A stretch of DNA of 31,140 nucleotides from JAQBDA01 sp041301185 (GTDB lineage: Bacteria; Chloroflexota; Anaerolineae; Anaerolineales; UBA4823), in contig JBFYSV010000283.1 in assembly GCA_041301185.1 (NCBI GenBank), positions 1 to 31,140 on the forward strand, in the 5' to 3' direction. The position numbers and the translations under genes were made by a program. The notes beneath the pieces are model-generated. The model ran no database searches. It was not told the DNA's origin and was given only the letters and a program-made list of their open reading frames with translations. Positions 14,543 to 22,728 of this stretch are shown here, one piece after another. Numbering within the stretch: position 1 is the stretch's first letter; each line of letters opens with the position of its first letter.

Positions 14543-15772
14543 TCAGCTAATCAACGCCTGCTCGTACACATTAAATATTTTTTCGGCGATATTTTCCCAA
14601 CGGTACTCTCGGGCAAGCCTGGCAGCATTCTCTCCCATGCGCAGTTTTAATTGCCTGTCATTGACCAATCTTGTTAGCCGGTCTGCCAGAGCCTGCGGTT
14701 CATCAACAGGCACCGTATAACCCGTGATGCCGTCCTGAACAAGAAATGCCAGCCCCCCCACCTGCGACGCAACCACCGGGGTACCGCATGCCATAGCCTC
14801 CAGAGCAACCATCCCAAAAGATTCGTAATGAGACGGGACAACGACCGCCTCTGCAGCGGAGTAGTAATAAGGCAAGGTCGCCTGCCCCCGCTGGCCAAGA
14901 AACGCCACCAGATCTTTCAAGCCATACTGCTCGCGCAAGGATTGCAGCCTTGTCATCTCCGAATTGATCGTTTCAGGGCTGGCACCAGGGTCTCCCCCAA
15001 TCACCGTCAGGCAAACCCGAACCCCTGACTGGCGCATCAAGGCTATCGCCTCAATCAGAGTATCGATACCTTTCAGAGGCTCTATCCGTCCAACAAATAA
15101 CAACATTTTCTCGCAAGGCGGAATGCCAATATACTCTTTTGCTTCGTCGTCCGGAATCGGATAGAAATGGCCAATGTCCACCCCAGGAGGGATTACAACA
15201 ACCTTGCGGACATCTGCGCCATACAGCCATTGTAATTGTGCTAGCTCGGCTGGTGTGGCAGCGATAATCTGATCCGAGAAGCGGATCACCTCTCTCTCCC
15301 CATTAATTCGGTAATCTCCTTCAGCTTCGCTGGAAGATTGAGCCACCCGCTGTTTCATCAACCCCAGGGTATGGAACATGTGGACAACCGGTGCATTCCA
15401 GGTCGACTTGAGCTCCCGGGCTGCCAATCCAGACATCCAGTAATGGCTGTGGATCATATCGTAGGAAAATCCTTTTTGGTTGGCAAAATCCAGGATACCT
15501 TTGACAAATTCTGGTATGAAGGAAGCTAATTCCGGTTTTGGCAAGGGCACCTCGGGTCCTGCTGGAACATGAACCACGCGGTTCCCATACCCCAAATCGT
15601 GCAATACATGCGGTACGTGTTCATCTTGCGAACGCGTGAAGACATCCACCAGGATATCCATCTTGCCCAGCTGGTGGGTCAGGTCGCGAACATAGACATT
15701 CATCCCGCCGGTGTCCTTTCCGCCCAACGTTGCAAGCGGACAGGTATGGTAAGAAAGCATCGCAACTCGCAA
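14543..15772 (-). CDS. GT4-family glycosyltransferase, MshA/sucrose-phosphate-synthase-like
   Basis: 409 residues with a GT-B fold. The N-domain starts MRVAMLSYHTCPLATLGGKDTGGMNVYVRDL, with the glycine loop that binds the sugar donor, and contains MIHSHYWMSG. The C-domain has LLFVGRIEPLKGIDTLIEA and the EX7E-type segment HYESFGMVALEAMACGTPVVAS. This pattern is shared by D-inositol-3-phosphate glycosyltransferase (MshA) and related retaining enzymes; the acceptor cannot be assigned. Start: TTG at 15772, supported by AGAGG six bases upstream and by the MRVAML start usual in the family; ATG at 15760 is the alternative. It is convergent with the acylation cluster, 44 bases from the ligase stop, so it is a separate transcript, though it could contribute to a surface glycan. 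Confidence 0.88.
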   Translation of the reverse strand: MRVAMLSYHTCPLATLGGKDTGGMNVYVRDLTHQLGKMDILVDVFTRSQDEHVPHVLHDLGYGNRVVHVPAGPEVPLPKPELASFIPEFVKGILDFANQKGFSYDMIHSHYWMSGLAARELKSTWNAPVVHMFHTLGLMKQRVAQSSSEAEGDYRINGEREVIRFSDQIIAATPAELAQLQWLYGADVRKVVVIPPGVDIGHFYPIPDDEAKEYIGIPPCEKMLLFVGRIEPLKGIDTLIEAIALMRQSGVRVCLTVIGGDPGASPETINSEMTRLQSLREQYGLKDLVAFLGQRGQATLPYYYSAAEAVVVPSHYESFGMVALEAMACGTPVVASQVGGLAFLVQDGITGYTVPVDEPQALADRLTRLVNDRQLKLRMGENAARLAREYRWENIAEKIFNVYEQALIS

Positions 15773-15791
15773 TGTTAGCCTCTATGATTCC

Positions 15792-15820
15792 TTGCAAAAC
15801 ATAGTCAACCCTTGTATAAT
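15792..15820 (+). promoter_or_regulatory. Promoter of tRNA-Thr
   Basis: -35 TTGCAA (15792-15797), 17-base spacer, -10 TATAAT (15815-15820), 18 bases before the tRNA. Confidence 0.7.
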
Positions 15821-15838
15821 CATCCACGCACTGCTCCC

Positions 15839-15911
15839 GCCACCGTAGCTCAGCAGGCAGAGCAAGCGTTTCGTAAACGTTAGGTCAAGGGTTCGAATCC
15901 CTTCGGTGGCT
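15839..15911 (+). tRNA. tRNA-Thr (anticodon CGT)
   Basis: Cloverleaf by eye: acceptor GCCACCG with CGGTGGC, D-arm GCTC/GAGC, anticodon stem AGCGT/ACGTT (one G-T pair) with loop TTCGTAA, hence anticodon CGT reading ACG (Thr), and T-arm AAGGG TTCGAAT CCCTT. Discriminator T; CCA is not encoded. It has its own promoter and a downstream terminator. Confidence 0.95.
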
Positions 15912-15915
15912 TAAC

Positions 15916-15965
15916 CCGTGCAGCAGGTCAACTTAACCAGGCTGCACGGTTATTTGTTCCTTTTT
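15916..15965 (+). terminator. Terminator after tRNA-Thr
   Basis: CCGTGCAGC (15916-15924) pairs with GCTGCACGG (15941-15949), a 9-bp stem followed by a T-rich tail (TTATTTGTTCCTTTTT). Confidence 0.75.
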
Positions 15966-15979
15966 CTGCCAGCGTCCAG

Positions 15980-15985
15980 TATAAT
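15980..15985 (+). promoter_or_regulatory. udk: -10 box of udk, leaderless arrangement
   Basis: TATAAT followed by six bases and then the ATG of udk. Transcription would start at or within a base of the start codon. No Shine-Dalgarno sequence is present, and no strong -35 is visible. Confidence 0.6.
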
Positions 15986-15991
15986 TCCTAC

Positions 15992-16633
15992 ATGCACAAT
16001 CACGCAACCCCTCTGGTGATCGGTATCGCGGGTGGATCAGGTTCTGGGAAGACCACCGTGGCAAATCTGATCGTTGAGCGTGTCGGCGCAGAGCATATCG
16101 CCTTTCTCCCCCACGACGCATATTACAAAGACCTGAGCGGACTGCCACCCAATCAGCGCGCAGCGGTCAATTTTGACCACCCTGACTCGCTGGACACAGA
16201 TTTGCTCATTCAACACATCAACCAGCTAGTAAATTACCTCCCGGTCGACCTTCCGATTTATGATTTTAAAACCCACAGCCGCACCAGCCAGACGATCTGG
16301 ATAGAACCACACCCTTTGATCCTGGTCGAAGGAATTCTCATCTTTGTGGAAGCCAGGATGCGCCAGCTCTTCGATGCGAAAATATTTGTCGATACCGATT
16401 CTGATATTCGATTTATCCGCCGTCTTCAGCGAGATATCCTGGAAAGAGGTCGTTCCACAGAATCAGTCGTCCAACAATACCTGGCGACGGTTCGGCCCAT
16501 GCACTTGGAATTTGTTGAACCATCGAAACGCTACGCGGATGTCATCATCCCGGAGGGCGGCATGAATACCGTGGCGGTGGATATGGTGGTTGCCCGCCTA
16601 GAGTCATTATTACGCGCTACCACCCAATATTAA
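15992..16633 (+). CDS. udk: Uridine kinase
   Basis: Phosphorylates uridine and cytidine to UMP and CMP in pyrimidine salvage. 213 residues, the normal length. P-loop GIAGGSGSGKTT near the N-terminus, then LPHDAYYKDLSGL, VNFDHPDSLDTDLL (nucleoside site), DLPIYDFKTHSR, ILVEGILIF, KIFVDTDSDIRFIRRLQRDI (lid region, with RRLQRD) and the C-terminal EPSKRYADVIIPEGG. The start codon is probably used without a leader (TATAAT 6 bases upstream). The cyclophilin gene follows after 27 bases, so the two may be co-transcribed. Confidence 0.96.
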   Translation: MHNHATPLVIGIAGGSGSGKTTVANLIVERVGAEHIAFLPHDAYYKDLSGLPPNQRAAVNFDHPDSLDTDLLIQHINQLVNYLPVDLPIYDFKTHSRTSQTIWIEPHPLILVEGILIFVEARMRQLFDAKIFVDTDSDIRFIRRLQRDILERGRSTESVVQQYLATVRPMHLEFVEPSKRYADVIIPEGGMNTVAVDMVVARLESLLRATTQY

Positions 16634-16660
16634 CTTTTTGATTTTAGAGAGGATTACGGT

Positions 16661-17176
16661 ATGACACAAGCAAAACAATGGTCAAAGCCACCCGCCTTGG
16701 AAATCGCCCCCAAGAAACAATATACTGCTACCTTAGATACGGAAAAAGGTAAGATTGTTATTCAGTTATTCGCCGATAAAGTCCCTGAGACGGTTAATAA
16801 TTTCGTCTTCTTAGCTCGCCAGGGATTTTATGATGGGACGATATTCCACCGTGTCATCAAAGATTTCATGGCTCAGGGTGGCGACCCTACCGGTACAGGG
16901 CGTGGCGGGCCGGGCTACAAATTCAAAGATGAGTTTCACCCCACCTTGCGCCATGACAAGCCGGGGATTCTCTCGATGGCGAATGCTGGTCCAGGCACCA
17001 ATGGCTCGCAATTCTTCATAACTCATGTCCCGACTCCCTGGCTAGATAATAAACATTCCATCTTCGGAAACGTGACCGAGGGTATGGATGTTCTCCTTTC
17101 TATTCCACCCCGCGACCCGCAACGTGTTGATTCCCCTGCTGTCCGCCTGAATTCGATTACCATCCAGGAGGACTGA
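16661..17176 (+). CDS. Cyclophilin-type peptidyl-prolyl cis-trans isomerase
   Basis: 171 residues, cytoplasmic (no signal peptide). A short N-terminal tail of about 20 residues precedes the cyclophilin domain: KIVIQLFADKVPETVNNFVFLA, FYDGTIFHRVIKDFMAQGGDPTGTGRGGPGY with the catalytic Arg in FHRV and the FMAQGGD motif, ILSMANAGPGTNGSQFFIT and a WLDNKHSIFG segment. It accelerates proline isomerisation during protein folding. Ribosome site GAGAGGA before the ATG. It lies in a plus-strand run with udk upstream and the VTT protein downstream. Confidence 0.96.
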   Translation: MTQAKQWSKPPALEIAPKKQYTATLDTEKGKIVIQLFADKVPETVNNFVFLARQGFYDGTIFHRVIKDFMAQGGDPTGTGRGGPGYKFKDEFHPTLRHDKPGILSMANAGPGTNGSQFFITHVPTPWLDNKHSIFGNVTEGMDVLLSIPPRDPQRVDSPAVRLNSITIQED

Positions 17177-17183
17177 TTAACAC

Positions 17184-17202
17184 CAGCAGGCGGAGCCTGC
17201 TG
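17184..17202 (+). other. Hairpin between the cyclophilin and VTT genes
   Basis: CAGCAGGC pairs with GCCTGCTG over 8 bp with a GGA loop, six bases before the ATG of the VTT-domain gene. No T-run follows, so it is not an ordinary terminator. It could shield the start region or mark a processing site. Confidence 0.5.
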
Positions 17203-17208
17203 TCTGGC

Positions 17209-17745
17209 ATGAATAATAAGCGCCGCCTGACCCTGCTGCGTATAGCAGCCTTGCTGGTTGTCATTGCCCTGAGCGTGTACATCTTCAGCATTCGAGACCA
17301 GGCTGCGAAATTAGCCCTTTATGGCTACCCCGGAGTCTTCCTGCTGGCTTTTCTGTCTTACGCCACAGTATTGCTCCCTGCCCCCGGGATTGCCATTGTT
17401 TTCACCTTAGGCGGCATCCTGAATCCGCTCGGCGTGGCGCTGGCAGCCGGTGCCGGAGCTGCCCTGGGTGAGTTGTCCGGTTACCTGGCAGGATTTAGTG
17501 GACAGGCGGTTATCGAAAAAGCAGATATCTACGCACAACTGACGCGTTGGATGAGTAAGAATGGAGCGCTTACCATCCTGGCTCTGGCAGCAATCCCGAA
17601 TCCGTTTTTTGACCTGGCTGGTGTGGTTGCCGGTGCACTGAAGATGCGCGTGCCTGTTTTCCTGTTCTGGGTCTGGATTGGAGAGACAATCAAAATGATG
17701 TTCTTTGCCTATGCAGGCTCTCAGTTATTCAACCTGTTTTCATAA
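17209..17745 (+). CDS. VTT-domain (DedA/SNARE-associated-like) membrane protein
   Basis: 178 residues with about five membrane segments. After an N-terminal helix (LLRIAALLVVIALSVYIF) come GYPGVFLLAFLSYATVLLPAPGIAIVFTLGG, AAGAGAALGELSGYLAGFSGQAV and LAAIPNPFFDLAGVVAGALKM. The G-x-x-x-G re-entrant stretch with the ALGELSGYLAG motif and the IPNPFFDLAG stretch are typical of the VTT (VMP41/Tmem64/TVP38/DedA) family, linked to lipid scrambling or transport and membrane homeostasis. No clear ribosome site; a hairpin lies just upstream. The exact substrate is unknown. Confidence 0.88.
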   Translation: MNNKRRLTLLRIAALLVVIALSVYIFSIRDQAAKLALYGYPGVFLLAFLSYATVLLPAPGIAIVFTLGGILNPLGVALAAGAGAALGELSGYLAGFSGQAVIEKADIYAQLTRWMSKNGALTILALAAIPNPFFDLAGVVAGALKMRVPVFLFWVWIGETIKMMFFAYAGSQLFNLFS

Positions 17746-17773
17746 GCAGCGCTATTAATTCAGGGAGTATCCA

Positions 17774-19138
17774 ATGATTGACTATAAAAAGACCGACGCA
17801 TATCTCGAACAACACATCAATGAAAGCATATCTGAGCTATCGAAATTAGCAGCCCAACCCAGTGTAGCTGCTCAAAATTGGGGGTTACAGGAATGTGCCC
17901 AATTAGTTGCCAGTATGCTTGCCAGAAGGGGTTTCTCGGTTGAAATCATACCCACCGCAGGAAGCCCGGTTGTATTTGCTGAACGTACGGGGCGTAGCGA
18001 TAAAACCTTGCTATTTTATAACCATTATGACGTCCAGCCTCCCGAGCCGCTGGAGTTGTGGGAAAGCCCTCCGTTCGAGCCGCAGGTGCGAGACGGCAAG
18101 CTGTATGCCAGGGGTGTCAGTGATGATAAAGCCCATATCACCAGCCGCTTGTTCGCCATCGACGCCTTGCTGGATGCCAAGGGCGAGCTGCCTTGCAATG
18201 TCAAGTTCATCATTGAAGGTGAAGAGGAGATCAGCAGCATACACCTACCGGAATTCATCCAGGAGAATCGTGAAAAGCTGGCCGGAGATGCCTGCATCTG
18301 GGAGTTCGGCGGGGTAGATCACCGCGAAGTGCCCATGCAGTATGTTGGAATGCGGGGTATCTGCTACGTCGAGCTATCTGTTGAAACCGCTGAGATTGAT
18401 GTCCACTCCGGCACGGGCGGCTCTATCTTTCCAAACGCTGCCTGGCGGTTGGTTTGGGCGTTGAATTCAATTAAAAGCTCGGACGAACACATACAGCTAC
18501 CCGGACATTATGATACCGTTGTCCCTCCCAACGCACGCGATCGCGAGTTAATGGAAGCGATGCCTGAGGTGGCGGAAGAATACCAAACCAGGTATGGGGT
18601 TAAGAGTTTCCTCAAAGGATTGACCGGGGGAGTAGAGTTGCGGATTGCAGAAGTCTTTGAACCTACCTGCACCATCTGCGGGCTGAATTCAGGCTACCAG
18701 GGTCCAGGGTCGAAAACGGTCTTGCCTGCCCGAGCCAGCGCCAAGATTGATTTCCGCCTGGTGCCAAACCAGACACCCGAGCAGGTACTGACAAGCCTGC
18801 GCGCCCATCTGGACGCGCAAGGCTTTTCTGATGTCCAGGTCACTTATATTGGTGGCGAAGCACCCGGTCGTACCGACCCTGATGATCCCTTCATCCAGCT
18901 TGTAGTTCGGACGGCTGAGCTGGTCTATGGAATCCCCATGCAGGTTGTACCAATGGTCGGCGGTTCAGGACCGAACCATGCCTTCATCGAATATCTTAAT
19001 CTACCAATAGCTACGGCTGGTGTCGGTTATCCCGGAACACAAGCGCATGCCCCGAATGAAAATATACGCCTGGACTTGTACCTGAAAGGTGCAATGCATA
19101 TCGCCCGTATCCTGGGCGAGTTTGGGAAATCAGGGTAA
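17774..19138 (+). CDS. M20-family metallopeptidase (dipeptidase)
   Basis: 454 residues, cytoplasmic. Zinc-site motifs in order: LLFYNHYDVQPPEPLELW (first His and Asp), LYARGVSDDKAH (bridging Asp), IEGEEEISS (catalytic Glu and ligand), a DVHSGTGGSIFPNAAWRL dimerisation-domain segment and QAHAPNENIRLDLY (last His). The architecture, catalytic domain with an inserted dimerisation domain at roughly 190-340, matches the M20 dipeptidases related to carnosinase and ArgE/DapE. Substrate not assignable. GGGAG precedes the ATG at a good distance. It follows the VTT gene by 28 bases. Confidence 0.93.
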   Translation: MIDYKKTDAYLEQHINESISELSKLAAQPSVAAQNWGLQECAQLVASMLARRGFSVEIIPTAGSPVVFAERTGRSDKTLLFYNHYDVQPPEPLELWESPPFEPQVRDGKLYARGVSDDKAHITSRLFAIDALLDAKGELPCNVKFIIEGEEEISSIHLPEFIQENREKLAGDACIWEFGGVDHREVPMQYVGMRGICYVELSVETAEIDVHSGTGGSIFPNAAWRLVWALNSIKSSDEHIQLPGHYDTVVPPNARDRELMEAMPEVAEEYQTRYGVKSFLKGLTGGVELRIAEVFEPTCTICGLNSGYQGPGSKTVLPARASAKIDFRLVPNQTPEQVLTSLRAHLDAQGFSDVQVTYIGGEAPGRTDPDDPFIQLVVRTAELVYGIPMQVVPMVGGSGPNHAFIEYLNLPIATAGVGYPGTQAHAPNENIRLDLYLKGAMHIARILGEFGKSG

Positions 19139-19199
19139 ACTTGCTCCAGATTTTATGGAATATTACCTAATCACCTACTTCTGCCCATAGGAGGTCAAT

Positions 19200-19841
19200 A
19201 TGTTAGTTGGAGAACGGATGAGTCACCCGGTTATTACCATGCGCGCAGACATGCCCATTATTGATGCATTGAACATGATGAAGCGCGAGCATGTCCGGCG
19301 CACACCGGTCATCAAAGACGGCAAGCTGGTCGGCATCATCTCAGAAAAAGATTTACTCAACGCCACTCCTTCGGCTGCGACCACCCTCAGCGTATGGGAG
19401 ATGAATTATTTGCTCAGTAAGATCCCTGTGAGCGATGTGATGACCAAAAACGTCTTGACCGTTACAGAGGACACCCCTATTGAAGAAGCTGCACGGATTA
19501 TGGCAGATAATAAGGTCGGTGGGCTTCCTGTGCTTCGGGGTGATGAGATCGTCGGGATCATTTCAGAAACCGATCTGTTTAAAGTCATGCTAGAAATGAT
19601 GGGTGCCCGAGAGCGAGGTGTTCGAGTCACAATTATGGTGCATGACAAGCCAGGAGGGTTGGCGGAGATCACGCAGGCAATCGCCAGGGCGGGTGGTAAT
19701 TTTATATCTTTTGGCACTTTCCTTGGAGATACCCCTACCAAGGGGTTGATCACATTCAAGGTTGAAGGAATCGATGAGGCGAAGGCCGAAGAAATCCTGA
19801 ACCCTCTGGTTGAGGAGCTTGTCGATATCCGCTATTGCTGA
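19200..19841 (+). CDS. CBS-pair plus ACT domain protein (AcuB-like)
   Basis: 213 residues. Two CBS motifs: residues about 1-60 (MSHPVITMRADMPIIDALNMM ... VGIISEKDLL) and 75-130 (VMTKNVLTVTEDTPIEEAARIM ... VGIISETDLF). An ACT domain follows from about 140 (RVTIMVHDKPGGLAEITQAIARAGGNFISF ...). CBS pairs bind adenine nucleotides and ACT domains bind small ligands such as amino acids, so this is a cytoplasmic sensor, but its partner is not obvious. Strong ribosome site ATAGGAGG before the ATG. A terminator follows at 19934. Confidence 0.92.
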   Translation: MLVGERMSHPVITMRADMPIIDALNMMKREHVRRTPVIKDGKLVGIISEKDLLNATPSAATTLSVWEMNYLLSKIPVSDVMTKNVLTVTEDTPIEEAARIMADNKVGGLPVLRGDEIVGIISETDLFKVMLEMMGARERGVRVTIMVHDKPGGLAEITQAIARAGGNFISFGTFLGDTPTKGLITFKVEGIDEAKAEEILNPLVEELVDIRYC

Positions 19842-19895
19842 TCCTCTAGAATAATTTAATCGAGGTAAGGCAGTTCAAGGGAGATTTGCTATTAA

Positions 19896-19913
19896 CCCAC
19901 CAACTGCGTAGGT
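19896..19913 (-). repeat. Fragment of the same repeat as at 8155
   Basis: Read on the minus strand it is ACCTACGCAGTTGGTGGG, 17 of 18 bases identical to 8155-8172. No matching hairpin or second end is seen here, so it is a solo end or a decayed copy. It lies in the short convergent intergenic space before a terminator. Confidence 0.6.
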
Positions 19914-19933
19914 CCAACAATTCTTACTCATTG

Positions 19934-19972
19934 AACACAGACCTGGTTAAAGCCTCACCGGTCTGTGTTTTT
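19934..19972 (+). terminator. Terminator after the CBS-ACT gene
   Basis: AACACAGACC (19934-19943) pairs exactly with GGTCTGTGTT (19960-19969), followed by TTTTT. It ends right at the stop of the convergent DUF4129 gene. Confidence 0.85.
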
Positions 19973-21507
19973 CATCCCCGGTTCATTGCCTGCGTTTTCC
20001 GCCGCCGGGATTTTAACTCCTCATTTCCAGTCGATGATACGAGCTTCCATGCGCTTTCAACCTTGTCCAGGTCTTCCGGTGATTCGGGAAGCTCACCATA
20101 CCGCACCAATAAATACGCTTCGGTAATCGTCTGCAATTCTTCCGCAAGAGACGGGAAGATATCTTCCAGCTCAGGCAGGAACTCTAGGGGTGTCCTGGCT
20201 GCCGGGCGAGGCCGGTCAAGGCGAGCGCTCATATCCAATAGCATGGCATATATCCTGCGGATTCTGGCTGCAGCTAACAATCGCCTTGCCTGGCGTAACC
20301 TCAAGAAGTCCTGCAAGTCTTCTGCCAGCTTATCCAGCCTTCTGCGCAACGCCGTACGCAATAGCTTGATCAGGTCTTCATCAACCGGCTCGGACTGCAT
20401 CTCACGATCATCGCTGCTCTTATCCTTCCAAATGTAACGGCGCACCCCGAGCAAAATGAATGTAGCCAAAACGATCAGGATTAACCAGAGGTAGATACCC
20501 TTATAACTAGCAATTACTTCAAAGAATCGCTCAATATTTTCTAGGTTCAATCGATCTGCCCAGGCAGACATCGCGCTCATCATTGAGGTGAAGATGGATT
20601 GGAGGTTATTGATTGCCCGGATAATAAAATCAAAGATGTCATTCAGGCGGACAGCGGAAAATAACCACATAAAAAATTTCAAGAAGCCGAAAAGCAGCGG
20701 GGAAAAGACCAACACCAAAAGATAGATCGCCCAGGCTAAAAATTCGGATAACAGGTTAAACAGCCTCTCCTGGGCAAATATCACTGTGATAGAGGCTATT
20801 CCAATCATCACCAGGATGATTCCGACTATCCCAATCATCCATTGGCGGTTGAACTGCACACTGTGACCTCCTCGCAGCTGGCTGATCCCAGAAATGCGCG
20901 CCGAGCTCATCGCGAGCAGGCTAAAAAACAGGAACAAAAAGAAAGCAGTCGCTGGCGATTCACGGGTTAGCGGGATAAACATACCATACAGGAAGAACAT
21001 TAGCACCCCCAGACGAAAACCGGAGATCGCATTGTATGATCCAATTTGATAGTCGAGATAATATAATCCCCGCCAGCTTACCAGCAGAACAACCACCATG
21101 ACAACAAACTCGGAAGGTATCAGGCGTGCCATATCCCCAAATGTGTCAAGAGGCCGGTTCAATACTTCAATGATGCTGATAGGCTCTCGCGAATAGAGTA
21201 ACAGCTTCAACCCAACGAGCAAGTTCAAGCCAATTGCAAGCAACAGAATAATCCGGCGGGCAAGCAACCGAATTCCCAGATATCCGGTAATGCGGTTTAC
21301 AAAATAAACCTGGAGTAACATCCCCACCAGAACCAGGTAGACCCGTAAATAGGCAACATCTTGACCTGGTTGAATCAAAACCCGGTACCATAACGCAACC
21401 CAGCTTAATTCCATCAACACCGTAGCGATTAAGGATAGCTCTCGCCAGGGGCGCAAGAAACCTTGAGCAGCAGAAATCTCGATATCCGGCGTCTGAGAGG
21501 CATTCAT
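19972..21507 (-). CDS. Membrane protein with C-terminal DUF4129-like domain
   Basis: 511 residues. The N-terminal ~300 residues form multiple membrane helices (about seven or eight). A long loop holds ARISGISQLRGGHSVQFNRQW. A last helix at about 340-360 (IYLWLILIVLATFILLGVRRYIW) is followed by a charged cytoplasmic tail with RIRRIYAMLLDMSARLDRPRPAARTPLEFLPEL and ITEAYLLVRYGELP, the DUF4129 pattern found at the end of many transglutaminase-like (TgpA) proteins. No transglutaminase core (Cys-His-Asp) is visible. Third gene of the MoxR-DUF58 operon; its ATG overlaps the DUF58 stop by 4 bases. Such operons are thought to act in envelope protein assembly or stress, with exact roles unknown. Confidence 0.85.
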   Translation of the reverse strand: MNASQTPDIEISAAQGFLRPWRELSLIATVLMELSWVALWYRVLIQPGQDVAYLRVYLVLVGMLLQVYFVNRITGYLGIRLLARRIILLLAIGLNLLVGLKLLLYSREPISIIEVLNRPLDTFGDMARLIPSEFVVMVVVLLVSWRGLYYLDYQIGSYNAISGFRLGVLMFFLYGMFIPLTRESPATAFFLFLFFSLLAMSSARISGISQLRGGHSVQFNRQWMIGIVGIILVMIGIASITVIFAQERLFNLLSEFLAWAIYLLVLVFSPLLFGFLKFFMWLFSAVRLNDIFDFIIRAINNLQSIFTSMMSAMSAWADRLNLENIERFFEVIASYKGIYLWLILIVLATFILLGVRRYIWKDKSSDDREMQSEPVDEDLIKLLRTALRRRLDKLAEDLQDFLRLRQARRLLAAARIRRIYAMLLDMSARLDRPRPAARTPLEFLPELEDIFPSLAEELQTITEAYLLVRYGELPESPEDLDKVESAWKLVSSTGNEELKSRRRKTQAMNRG

Positions 21508-22727
21508 ATTAGCCCACCTGGTACTCCAGCCTCCTGGATGGGGTCGAAGAAGGGCAGGTGAATCGTTCGCACCCCGGGAATCACCGGTGGGGCTATATCT
21601 GCCAGGGATACCAGCGTCATCTGGCGCTCGTGGCGTTTTAGCCGCAACAGTGTCTCAGCCAGGTCTGGGGTAACGATCGCTGTCAGGGCTACTAACGATG
21701 CTCCGTATGGCACCTTTGGGATTTCGCGAAGTAAAAATCGTTCAAATGGGGCTACAACAACCGGAGTAACCCCTGCCAGAGCTTGCAACAGGTGTGCCAG
21801 CTGCTGTGAGGACCGGCCAGGTGGAATACGAAAAGGCTGATCAGAGTTCGAAAGGCAGCCATTGGCAATCATCCCTACCCGGTAGCCATCTTCGATACCT
21901 TTGGTCAACAAAGTCGCTGCCACACTCAGCAAGCGCTCAAGCAGGGCAGGGTAGACCCCTTCCCAGTATCGGTGGTATGTGGATACATTTAAGCAAAGCA
22001 CCAATACCTGGGCTGAGGTCGGTTGAAAAACTTTCACCTGCAATTGCCCGGTGCGGGCGGTTGCCGACCAGTGGACTCGGCGGAAGCTATCTTCCGGGTG
22101 GTAATCCCTGACGCCCATCGGACGGTTAGGATCCTCAAACAATCTTCTTCTCGAATGCTGGTCGCCATACGGATTCTCGGGGGGCAAGCCAAGTTTTTCC
22201 AGGGGTGCTAACGCGGGAAATACCGTTAATTGTTCAGCTTGACCGACACAAGCCTCATTGTTAAAGATGCCGAACAAATCTCCAGATTCTGATACCGCTG
22301 GTCCAACTGTGTAGACACCGCGTTTACGAAACAACAGCGGATAGGACCTCTGGGCGCGTTCAAACCACCGCAGGCTGAACACATGGATCAAATATCCCAG
22401 GTCGGTTACATGGCTGGGAGCAAGAACTTCTTCATCTTCCGGCCCTACCATTTTGGGCCACGGATCCTGAATCCGCAACCAGGAGAGGGGCATTAGCTTG
22501 TGATTCTCTATCTCTAGCTTAACAGGAAATATCTCGCCCGGAAAAGCTCGGGTGTACTGGAAGCGCCTGCGATAGTAAATCTGTCGCAGGGCATGCCGTC
22601 GATACCACTCGGCTAAGCCGAGGATGATCCATAAGATCAGACCAAAAGCCACCAAAAAAGGGATTCGCAAAATTAACCCCAAAAATAGCATCCCCATCAA
22701 TCCCGGTAGCCAGCGCTGGAAAACCAT
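21504..22727 (-). CDS. DUF58-domain protein
   Basis: 407 residues. Two N-terminal membrane helices (about 8-38) are followed by a beta-rich region with YTRAFPGEIFPVKLEIEN. The DUF58 signature DPNRPMGVRDYHPEDSFRRVHWSATARTGQLQVK comes next, then a von Willebrand A-like part with VLVLCLNVST. These proteins nearly always accompany MoxR ATPases and are thought to serve as their partner, analogous to the vWA partner in other MoxR systems. GGAGGGG precedes the ATG; the gene starts one base after the MoxR stop, so translation is tightly coupled. Confidence 0.92.
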   Translation of the reverse strand: MVFQRWLPGLMGMLFLGLILRIPFLVAFGLILWIILGLAEWYRRHALRQIYYRRRFQYTRAFPGEIFPVKLEIENHKLMPLSWLRIQDPWPKMVGPEDEEVLAPSHVTDLGYLIHVFSLRWFERAQRSYPLLFRKRGVYTVGPAVSESGDLFGIFNNEACVGQAEQLTVFPALAPLEKLGLPPENPYGDQHSRRRLFEDPNRPMGVRDYHPEDSFRRVHWSATARTGQLQVKVFQPTSAQVLVLCLNVSTYHRYWEGVYPALLERLLSVAATLLTKGIEDGYRVGMIANGCLSNSDQPFRIPPGRSSQQLAHLLQALAGVTPVVVAPFERFLLREIPKVPYGASLVALTAIVTPDLAETLLRLKRHERQMTLVSLADIAPPVIPGVRTIHLPFFDPIQEAGVPGGLI

Positions 22728-22728
22728 T

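Noticed and set aside
17184..17202. Terminator between the cyclophilin and VTT genes
   Set aside because: The stem is good but no T-run follows, and the genes are spaced like an operon.
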